This document shows positions 1 through 5,070 of a stretch of DNA of 5,247 nt, one piece after another. The stretch spans positions 1-5,247 of the forward strand of contig WAOJ01000155.1 of NCBI GenBank assembly GCA_015521275.1. Direction: 5' to 3'. The DNA is from Desulfurococcales archaeon (GTDB lineage: Archaea; Thermoproteota; Thermoprotei_A; Sulfolobales; Ignicoccaceae). The notes beneath the pieces are model-generated. The model was given only the letters and a program-made list of their open reading frames with translations. It did no database searches and had not been told where the DNA came from. Both the position numbers and the translations under genes were made by a program. Positions within the stretch are counted from its first letter, which is position 1. Every line of letters starts with the position of its first letter.

Positions 1-842
1 GGCTCATAGCTCTTCGGTGGAGTGTAAGCCCCTTTAATTTTATTCTTGAATAAGCTGCAGAACAACGAATCTTTTACGACTATCTCCTTCGAGGTCTCAC
101 TCTCCACAAATATCTCATCAAAGAATAAGCAAGGCAGATGCGCTTCAGCTATTATCGGGAAACAGTTCCTAATAGCTATTGTTATTTTGGTTATCAAAGG
201 AACTATTGCAAAATTCCTGCTGCTTATACACATGTTCCTCATTTCGTATATTATATAGGAGCAAGCAGCTACTTTAGCGAAGTATATCTTTATTGTGAAG
301 GCAGTTTTGAACGCGCTGGGCACGGTATACCTAAGTAAGAATCGATCAGCCAACGCCATCGTTTCGCTCAGTTCCTTTATTTCGCTAAACGCTTTCGGAG
401 TAAATAACTTGGTTGTAATCTTGATAAACCTAACGTCAACTCCTTTGTTCTTTATACTCTCTACGACATCCTTAATTACCTTGTTTTCAGATGTGGTAAA
501 TATGACCAATATCCTCTCCACTCCGATAGCTCTCAAAGAGTCTATCACGCCTAGCATGTGAGAGGTGGCCCCTCCCGCAACCCTTATTTCTGTAGCCCCG
601 AAGATTATTCCGACGTCGTAAACTCTCTTCTTCTTTATTTTCTTCCTCAAGTAATACGAATAGACGGTTATCACTGAAAGGTAGAGCAAAGTGAAGATGG
701 TGAAAGCTCCTACGAGGTCTATGAGTATTGGCCAGATAGGGGCGAGCACTAGCAATAACGTGATTGCTGTTACGGTGGTCAAGCCCTTGAGGAGCATCTT
801 CTTGGAAACCGGCGACTTCTTAGTATGCCTCAGCGAGGACAT
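1..842 (-). CDS. Membrane-anchored GT4-like glycosyltransferase, N-terminal part (C-terminus beyond window)
   Basis: I translated the minus strand by hand: an ATG at 842-840 opens a frame of 280 codons with no stop up to the window edge. Residues 1-20 are basic, and two hydrophobic segments follow (about 22-40 and 42-64), then a basic stop-transfer stretch (RKKIKKKR, 66-73). After this begins a Rossmann-like half typical of the GT-B fold: a first strand (VYDVGIIFG), then the family-4 signature GGATSH at 90-95 and a helix DSLRAIG. Further on are RY (171-172), YEMRN (199-203), VESETSKE (246-253, as in the usual SE..K element) and YTPP (273-276). Known GT4 enzymes transfer sugars from nucleotide or lipid donors; the acceptor here is unknown. 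The donor-binding C-terminal half, with any EX7E motif, lies outside. The start is the first possible one after the in-frame stop of the upstream heparinase-like gene; a GGTG lies 10 nt upstream. The distal part is AT-rich compared with its neighbour. Confidence 0.85.
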   Translation of the reverse strand, partial: MSSLRHTKKSPVSKKMLLKGLTTVTAITLLLVLAPIWPILIDLVGAFTIFTLLYLSVITVYSYYLRKKIKKKRVYDVGIIFGATEIRVAGGATSHMLGVIDSLRAIGVERILVIFTTSENKVIKDVVESIKNKGVDVRFIKITTKLFTPKAFSEIKELSETMALADRFLLRYTVPSAFKTAFTIKIYFAKVAACSYIIYEMRNMCISSRNFAIVPLITKITIAIRNCFPIIAEAHLPCLFFDEIFVESETSKEIVVKDSLFCSLFKNKIKGAYTPPKSYE

Positions 843-852
843 ACTTTCAAGG

Positions 853-894
853 CACCGAAGAGGCCAATGGAGAAGGCCTTACAAGGCTTCGGTG
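853..894 (-). promoter_or_regulatory. Intergenic hairpin covering the heparinase-gene stop and the next gene's GGTG ribosome binding site
   Basis: CACCGAAG (853-860) is perfectly complementary to CTTCGGTG (887-894). Directly inside it, AGGCC (861-865) pairs with GGCCT (875-879), leaving a 9-nt loop and a 7-nt bulge on one side. In the minus-strand transcript the stem begins in the last codons of the heparinase-like gene, includes its TAA stop (881-879), and ends with GGTG (856-853), which is the only Shine-Dalgarno-like sequence before the ATG at 842. It could make translation of the glycosyltransferase depend on ribosomes arriving from upstream, or act as an mRNA processing or termination structure. 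The pairing is seen; the role is inferred. Confidence 0.5.
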
Positions 895-2696
895 AGGTAA
901 AAGACCTTCTTTACGTTGAACTCCTTGTTGGCCTCGTACCTGAGCCTTAAGGCCTCGGCCTCCCTTAAGACCCCGTAAGAGGGTGACCAGAAGGACTTCA
1001 TTATTTCATAACCTTTCAATGGGCCCTCAACTTTTAGCTCAAAGCCATTTAACTTGAAGTTCTCAACCCTTGGGCTCACCAAGGTTTCCTCCCAACAGCC
1101 CTCACTAAACGAGTCCTCCACCGTAACCCTTTCCTCCTCAACCCTTATCTTCCTCCTAAAGCGCGCGTTGCTACACTTCACCTCTAGGTCCATGTAGTCC
1201 CTAAACTTGCACTTGCAGAAGCACTTGGCAGAGAAGGAGCTGGGGAAGGAGCACTGCTCCTTACCACAAGGCCTTGGGGCTGAATGGAGTAAAGCGGACC
1301 TCATGATATCTCTGACCTTCGGCAAGCCGGTATAGGTGAAGGTCCCCGGGTCTAGTACTACCCACTTTCCTTTCCATATTACGAAGGCCCCCTTGTCGGA
1401 GTGATGGTGGCCGCTGGGAACCCCTTTCCTCGTCTCAGAGCAATACAGAGCCACCAACGTCTTGCCATCGTTATAGACGTGCATCCAAGGCTTATCGACC
1501 TTAAACGTCTCCTCTTTAGAGTACTTGGAATCCAGCGCGTTCAATATTGAGACGAGCTCTTCCTTAGCTCCTCCTTCCAGCTTTGGGAAAGCTTCCAAGA
1601 GCCCCAAAGACTTGGCCAACGCCAAGGCCGTTAGAGTTGAGGTGTAGTCCCTAGAGAGCCTCTCCAGAACCAAAGCCCTATCGCTTCCATTATCCCCTAC
1701 TAAGGGAAAGGTCGAGTCCGGCAAGGTTATGGAGGCCAGGTTCCTAGCCGCTTCTCTCAAGACCCCGCTGACCTTAGGGACGAAAGAGCTGTAGACGCTC
1801 GGGAGGGTCCTCTTTAAAATGAAGAGCGCTGCCAGTATTCCCTCTAGAACGAGCAAGTGGTAAGCGGTAGCGGCTTCGTACTGCCAGCTGCCTCCCAACT
1901 GAAGCTTTATTTCCGTTTCGAACATCTTGAGGGCATCCTTCAAGTACTTCTTGAATGGCTCCCAAGCAACGCTCAAGTAGGAGAGGGAAGCTATTAGGCC
2001 ACATAAGTCCATCATGGTGTGATTGCTGGTAACGGTCCAGCCTTCCATGAACTCGTATATGAAGGGGGGAGTTAGGAGGAGGAGTCTTAACAGCTCTTCT
2101 GCCAAGTTTTCATCGTACTTCAAAGCGTAATCCATAGCGAAGATAGCGTTCAAGGCCCTTATGCCAGCTTCCATAGCGTTCCCCCAAGCGGGCCCGTAAT
2201 AGGGCTTCACGAACTTCAAGAACTCCTTAGCCTTCCCCACGTCTTCCCCGTTCAAAGCCATGAGGGATGCCCTAGCTAAGTGGTAGCCCCTCAGGTAGAA
2301 CCAAGGGTACTTGACATCCGCTCCTTCCTTTAGCGACACGGGGAGGGCCAAGTGGTGGAAGTCCGTTAAAAAGGAGAAGCACGACTTGACGTCCTTAACG
2401 CCCTCGGGAGAGGAGTAACAAGGGTAGCCCAATTCCTTTGTGCACTTGCATACCTTAACCCACCTCCCCCCGGCCCTCCAGTAACCCAGCTTGAGTTTCT
2501 CGAACTCTTCATCCATGGGTAAGGGTTTGAGGCCCAATGGCTTCAACGACTTCAGGAGAGCTTTTGGGACCCTAAACTTAGAAAGCCTGTACGAGAGGGT
2601 GAAGGTCTTTTGGGGATCCATTTCTAACATTGAAATTAACATTTCGGCCGTCCTTTTGATGCCCACATCCTTTAGCACCTTTAGCAAAGCGTACAA
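879..2696 (-). CDS. Heparinase II/III-like protein (polysaccharide lyase-like)
   Basis: 605 residues, close to the usual 550-700 of heparinase II/III-like proteins from glycan clusters. These enzymes cleave uronic-acid polysaccharides by beta-elimination, using a helical toroid followed by a beta-sandwich. Visible landmarks, in order: YRL near residue 36; WGNAMEAGIRALN (171-183), the common W..a.E..iR..n; SNH..MD (224-230), resembling the catalytic NNH...E with Asp in place of Glu; QYEAATAYH (272-280), resembling EqS..YH; GDNGSDR (334-340); GHHHSD (429-434), then WVVLDPGTFTY (445-455), the hallmark of the C-terminal domain; R466 and H471. No signal peptide or membrane helix is seen, so it is probably cytosolic. 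Cysteines cluster at 83/85/93/106 and 477/482/492/494/496, which is unusual. The start is TTG at 2696, almost leaderless behind the TATA-like box; ATG at 2642 (residue 19) is an alternative. The glycosyltransferase gene follows after 36 bp. The family is clear; substrate and activity are not. Confidence 0.85.
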   Translation of the reverse strand: MYALLKVLKDVGIKRTAEMLISMLEMDPQKTFTLSYRLSKFRVPKALLKSLKPLGLKPLPMDEEFEKLKLGYWRAGGRWVKVCKCTKELGYPCYSSPEGVKDVKSCFSFLTDFHHLALPVSLKEGADVKYPWFYLRGYHLARASLMALNGEDVGKAKEFLKFVKPYYGPAWGNAMEAGIRALNAIFAMDYALKYDENLAEELLRLLLLTPPFIYEFMEGWTVTSNHTMMDLCGLIASLSYLSVAWEPFKKYLKDALKMFETEIKLQLGGSWQYEAATAYHLLVLEGILAALFILKRTLPSVYSSFVPKVSGVLREAARNLASITLPDSTFPLVGDNGSDRALVLERLSRDYTSTLTALALAKSLGLLEAFPKLEGGAKEELVSILNALDSKYSKEETFKVDKPWMHVYNDGKTLVALYCSETRKGVPSGHHHSDKGAFVIWKGKWVVLDPGTFTYTGLPKVRDIMRSALLHSAPRPCGKEQCSFPSSFSAKCFCKCKFRDYMDLEVKCSNARFRRKIRVEEERVTVEDSFSEGCWEETLVSPRVENFKLNGFELKVEGPLKGYEIMKSFWSPSYGVLREAEALRLRYEANKEFNVKKVFYLTEAL

Positions 2697-2761
2697 GCTC
2701 TTCCCGGCTGAGCTTGGAAGAGAGATAAAAAGAGGGTTCGGGACTGGCTCTGGGGAGGAGA
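2697..2761. promoter_or_regulatory. Divergent promoter region with one central TATA-like box (ATAAAAA, 2725-2731)
   Basis: The 65-bp spacer separates the heparinase-like gene (TTG 2696, minus) from the small membrane-protein gene (GTG 2762, plus). Its only A/T-rich run is ATAAAAA at 2725-2731, which reads TTTTTAT on the minus strand, similar to the archaeal box A. Its centre (2728) lies 32 bp from one start and 34 bp from the other. With the usual archaeal spacing of about 25-27 bp from box A to the transcription start, both mRNAs would carry leaders of only about 5-9 nt. Whether the box serves both directions is inference. Confidence 0.5.
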
Positions 2762-3034
2762 GTGAACCTACGAAAGATGCTCAAACCCTTGGCGGCCGTA
2801 GTGGCAATAGTATACTTGATAATTAGCTACTACCTCCTCTTAGCGCCGAACGACGTGGCCATACTGTTCCTAAGGGTTTACGTGTGGTTGCTGACCACAG
2901 CCTTCTTAGCCTTTGGGGCTTGGGTCACGATAAAGCTCTTCGCCGTACCGAGGCCCGTTCCTTTACCAGAAGTAGAGAAGCAGTTCGAGGAGGAGCTGAA
3001 GAAGCTTTACGAGGAGTGGAGGGGTAAGGAATGA
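2762..3034 (+). CDS. Small two-helix membrane protein of unknown function
   Basis: 90 residues; I do not recognise the family. A basic N-terminus (NLRKMLK) precedes hydrophobic segments at about 9-28 and 33-60, joined by a very short polar loop (APND). A proline-rich linker (PRPVPLP, 63-69) follows, then a charged amphipathic helix rich in Glu and Lys (70-90). By the positive-inside rule both termini should face the cytoplasm, leaving the tail free to bind a partner. The start is GTG at 2762; GGGGAGG lies at 2752-2758, only 3 nt before it, so the message may be nearly leaderless. ATG at 2777 (residue 6) is an alternative and lies too far from that site. The gene is translationally coupled to the next one through an ATGA overlap and runs against the surrounding minus-strand genes. 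Confidence 0.75.
   Translation: MNLRKMLKPLAAVVAIVYLIISYYLLLAPNDVAILFLRVYVWLLTTAFLAFGAWVTIKLFAVPRPVPLPEVEKQFEEELKKLYEEWRGKE
3018..3024 (+). promoter_or_regulatory. Strong ribosome binding site for the 3031-3276 gene
   Basis: GGAGGGG ends 6 nt before the ATG at 3031 and lies within the last codons of the preceding gene. It supports this start and the reality of this very short gene. Confidence 0.7.
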
Positions 3035-3276
3035 AAGCCCTCCTAGCCACAATAACCCTAATAGTCCTCTTGGCAGCAGCCTATGTGAATTACCGCGTTA
3101 CGTTCGAGGTGTTGGGCTTCATAGCTTGGTCATGCGTGCTCGTATATTCCCTAATAGTCGTAACTTTTCGCTTACTCTCGAAGCTGAAGGAAGATAGGGA
3201 AACGATAAGGCTTGCCTCCGAGTTCAAGGCCTTTAACAGGGCCCTTCACTCGGTAATAAACGAGGAGAGGGACTGA
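3031..3276 (+). CDS. Small two-helix membrane protein of unknown function, partner of the upstream gene
   Basis: 81 residues, family not recognised. Hydrophobic segments lie at about 3-19 and 26-47 with a short loop (NYRVTFE) between them, followed by a charged cytoplasmic tail (about 48-81) that is probably helical. The plan is the same as in the protein encoded just upstream (hairpin plus charged tail), although I see no convincing residue-by-residue similarity. ATG at 3031 shares ATGA with the upstream stop and has a strong GGAGGGG site, so the two are made from one message, and a hetero-oligomeric membrane complex is a reasonable guess. Its 3' end overlaps the convergent minus-strand gene by 31 bp (3246-3276). 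Confidence 0.75.
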   Translation: MKALLATITLIVLLAAAYVNYRVTFEVLGFIAWSCVLVYSLIVVTFRLLSKLKEDRETIRLASEFKAFNRALHSVINEERD

Positions 3277-3935
3277 AGTAAATTGCCTTTTACCTCACAA
3301 CCCCTAACGCCCTCCAAAGCTCCTAACGCTTCCTTCCAGTCCTTCACCCACATTATGCAAGGGGCTAACGGTCCCAATGCCTCCTTCAAAGCCTTAGGAC
3401 CGGAAACAACCAAACCCACTTGAGCTAAGGAGAAGGCCTCAAAGACCTTCTCCGAGTCCAGTCCCTTGTAAAAGGCCAAGAATGTGCCACACTCTTCCCG
3501 TTCAACCCTATTTAGCTGCATCAGGGAAGACAAGACGGGTTGTTCGGAGGTTAAGAACACTTCCACACCTAACCTCTTCAACAAGTAAATGGTTTTGGAT
3601 GCGTTGAAAAGGTCATCGGTCAAGGGAGACAAGCACAAGGCGCTGCCCTTCTTCAACGGTTTTGGGTTGGGTAAGACGGCATTGGGAGGGAAAGGCCCTA
3701 CAGCCTTCACTAGCTTAGTCATGAACTTATCTGGCCTGTCCAGATATAGAAGAGTTTTCGCGCTGCTGGCCAACGCTAAGGCCAGCCATGAGGTCTTCGG
3801 TTTGTATAGAATTATTGTGTCTTTTTCGTTTAAGAATGGGAGCTCTTTGAAACTAAGCTCTCTTGCGCTCACCTTCATTAAGTCCTCAACTATTGCCCTT
3901 CCCAGCTCGGTCTTGGCGACCTTGAAGTATATCAT
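3246..3935 (-). CDS. Short GT-B/GT4-like protein, probably catalytically degenerate
   Basis: 229 residues against about 350-420 for complete GT4 enzymes. Residues 1-80 look like a remnant of an acceptor domain (LYKPKTSWLALALASS, then LLYLDRP). From about 82 the layout follows a GT4 donor domain: PPNAVLPN (83-90) as in the inter-domain PpNgvd element; SPLTDDLFNASKTIYLLKRL (103-122) as in the Grl...KG helix; VEVFLTSEQP; then KGLDSEKVFEAFSLAQVGLV (157-176), and SGPKALKEALGPLAPCIMW (178-196), which resembles the Pse.fGl..lEAma.G.Pvi segment. If E185 is the second Glu of EX7E, the first (position 177) is Val. No membrane helix is evident. The ATG at 3935 overlaps the upstream stop as ATGA, so it is the last gene of that operon; its TGA end overlaps the plus-strand gene. 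It may be a regulatory or structural pseudo-enzyme, or a decayed glycosyltransferase. The assignment is tentative and rests on pattern only. Confidence 0.55.
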   Translation of the reverse strand: MIYFKVAKTELGRAIVEDLMKVSARELSFKELPFLNEKDTIILYKPKTSWLALALASSAKTLLYLDRPDKFMTKLVKAVGPFPPNAVLPNPKPLKKGSALCLSPLTDDLFNASKTIYLLKRLGVEVFLTSEQPVLSSLMQLNRVEREECGTFLAFYKGLDSEKVFEAFSLAQVGLVVSGPKALKEALGPLAPCIMWVKDWKEALGALEGVRGCEVKGNLLQSLSSFITE

Positions 3936-4459
3936 TCCGCCTCAACCGCCCCAACCAAACACATCTTATATCCCTCTTCGTCAAGCAGCCCGATCTCCTT
4001 GGCTACCTCGCAGAAGCAAGGGTTTCTGGGCACGTACTCGCCCTCGCTCTTTATCCACTTTATCATTTCTTCACTAGCCTTAGCCAAGCACTCGTTAATC
4101 TTTTCGTCCTTTATTGTAATTCTAAATATTGAGGCTAGGGGAGGCCACATCATGGCTCCGGTAAATATTTTTGAGTCAACGAACTTGGCCCTTTTCCAAT
4201 AAGGGCTGACCTCCACAGTTACCTTAGATACTAGCTTCTTCAAGTCGTAATAACCTAAGAGCGCAGCTAAAGGCAAAAGCAGGGCGAATACTACTATTAA
4301 GAAGTATTTGTACGGAATGAAGCGTTTGAGGCCAGTGAAGTACCACACCAAGGAAGCTGTGTTGAACAGAGCTATGAAGAAGGCTATATAGTTGCTTAGC
4401 CCCAATCTCGTGTAAACGTAGAACCTAATTATCCTTTGCAACAGACCCAAAGCTCTCAC
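3932..4459 (-). CDS. Two-helix membrane protein B, paralogue of the adjacent upstream gene
   Basis: 175 residues, family not recognised by name. A basic N-terminus precedes membrane segments at about 23-44 and 52-70, connected by a short basic loop (LKRFIPYK). The protein then follows the plan of its upstream neighbour: NYIAF at 23-27, N33, LGYYD at 68-72, YWKR at 87-90, ECL at 123-125, W135 and C148. It adds C150 and C167. The soluble C-terminal part is probably helical and cytoplasmic. The start is written as GTG 4459, which overlaps the upstream TGA (GTGA). TTG at 4450 sits exactly 5 nt after the GGTGA and would give 172 residues, so it is a real alternative. The 3' end overlaps the next gene by ATGA. 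The position between glycosyltransferase genes suggests a role at the membrane step of glycan assembly, which is inference. Confidence 0.8.
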   Translation of the reverse strand: MRALGLLQRIIRFYVYTRLGLSNYIAFFIALFNTASLVWYFTGLKRFIPYKYFLIVVFALLLPLAALLGYYDLKKLVSKVTVEVSPYWKRAKFVDSKIFTGAMMWPPLASIFRITIKDEKINECLAKASEEMIKWIKSEGEYVPRNPCFCEVAKEIGLLDEEGYKMCLVGAVEAE

Positions 4460-4461
4460 CT
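4456..4461 (-). promoter_or_regulatory. AGGTGA ribosome binding site containing the upstream gene's stop codon
   Basis: On the minus strand AGGTGA encodes the final Arg and TGA stop of the upstream membrane protein and also matches the archaeal GGTGA Shine-Dalgarno sequence. A TTG lies 5 nt downstream (4450-4448), and the GTG within the motif (4459-4457) is itself an in-frame start. Confidence 0.5.
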
Positions 4462-5058
4462 ATACTCTGGTTTCTCTTTGAACAACCTCGCTATCTCGTT
4501 CGGGTCAAGACCTTTAACGCCTGCCAGTTCCATGTAGAAGCCCACGCACTCCGGCTTGGGCAAGGGGGCTGACTTGGCTATTCCCTTATAGCTGTTTGCG
4601 ACCCATGAGACAGTGTTATACGCTGTCCTCCTCAAGCACTCTTTAGCCCTCTCGTCCAGCTTACCCTTTTCCTCCAGCGCCTTCCACAAGATCACCACTT
4701 CCGGTAAGGGGTAAATGCGGCCCACTGCAATAGAAGCGCTGCTCCAAGGAGGCTTTCTCCAGTAGGCTTGCTTCTCTGCAGTCTTCCTACTTATTCCTGC
4801 ATTAGTGTCCAACCAACCTAAGAACATTCCTATGATAAACAAGAGCACAAAAGCTAACAATACTATTATGTCCGCGAGAAGACCCCTAACCTTGAGCTTT
4901 GGGAGTACTATGCCTTTCAGTATTGCTGCCATATTTATTAATGACAATAGGAAAGCTATGTAATTGTTATAGGCAACCTTAACATAGGTTATGAAATCCA
5001 TTATCTTCCTTCTATATATTAAGTTAGCGATCTTAAGCAATATCTTATTTAGCTTCAT
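4456..5058 (-). CDS. Two-helix membrane protein A, paralogue of the adjacent downstream gene
   Basis: 200 residues from ATG 5058. I chose this start because GAGGTGA lies 5 nt upstream; GTG at 5067, overlapping the previous stop, would add three residues. A basic N-terminus (about 1-30) is followed by membrane segments at about 33-53 and 60-82, with the basic loop PKLKVR between them. Features shared with the next protein: NYIAF (32-36), N42, LGWLD (80-84), YWRK (99-102), ECL (140-142), W152 and C171. The distance from the Asp after helix 2 to the YW pair is 15 residues in both, and from ECL Cys to Trp 11 in both, so the two are clearly homologous. The C-terminal half is predicted cytoplasmic. 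The gene lies 5 bp after a glycosyltransferase gene and overlaps protein B by 3-4 bp. The family's function is unknown to me; a scaffold or accessory protein for membrane glycosyltransferases is a guess. Confidence 0.8.
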   Translation of the reverse strand: MKLNKILLKIANLIYRRKIMDFITYVKVAYNNYIAFLLSLINMAAILKGIVLPKLKVRGLLADIIVLLAFVLLFIIGMFLGWLDTNAGISRKTAEKQAYWRKPPWSSASIAVGRIYPLPEVVILWKALEEKGKLDERAKECLRRTAYNTVSWVANSYKGIAKSAPLPKPECVGFYMELAGVKGLDPNEIARLFKEKPEYR

Positions 5059-5063
5059 AATGT

Positions 5064-5070
5064 TCACCTC
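5064..5070 (-). promoter_or_regulatory. GAGGTGA ribosome binding site containing the glycosyltransferase stop codon
   Basis: The minus-strand GAGGTGA includes the last Arg codon and the TGA of the upstream glycosyltransferase and sits 5 nt before ATG 5058. This favours the ATG over the GTG at 5067 that lies inside the motif. Confidence 0.6.

Noticed and set aside
46..561. Three overlapping plus-strand open frames of 66-88 codons
   Set aside because: They lie opposite the open-ended minus-strand glycosyltransferase frame, which has clear GT4 motifs. Their translations are low-complexity and unlike any recognisable protein.
691..900. Plus-strand frame of 69 codons
   Set aside because: Antisense to the N-terminal membrane hairpin of the left glycosyltransferase and the intergenic hairpin; no ribosome binding site and no protein-like pattern.
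1774..2004. Minus-strand frame of 76 codons
   Set aside because: Out-of-phase shadow within the heparinase-like gene, whose own frame carries conserved motifs across the same stretch.
2578..2784. Minus-strand frame of 68 codons across the divergent spacer
   Set aside because: Out of phase with the heparinase-like gene, spans its promoter, and shows no recognisable features.
2491..2826. Plus-strand frame of 111 codons crossing the divergent spacer
   Set aside because: It overlaps the 5' ends of two supported genes and their promoter, and its translation has no coherent hydrophobic or domain pattern.
3285..3292. Possible T-rich terminator after the plus-strand pair
   Set aside because: Only four consecutive T (3288-3291) within coding sequence of the convergent gene; too weak to call.
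3589..4077. Plus-strand frame of 162 codons
   Set aside because: Antisense to the end of protein B and the GT-B-like gene. The translation is rich in Ser, Arg and Leu as expected for an antisense shadow, with no motifs; the minus-strand genes have coupled starts and stops.
3999..4202. Plus-strand frame of 67 codons
   Set aside because: Antisense to membrane protein B, which is confirmed by similarity to its neighbour.
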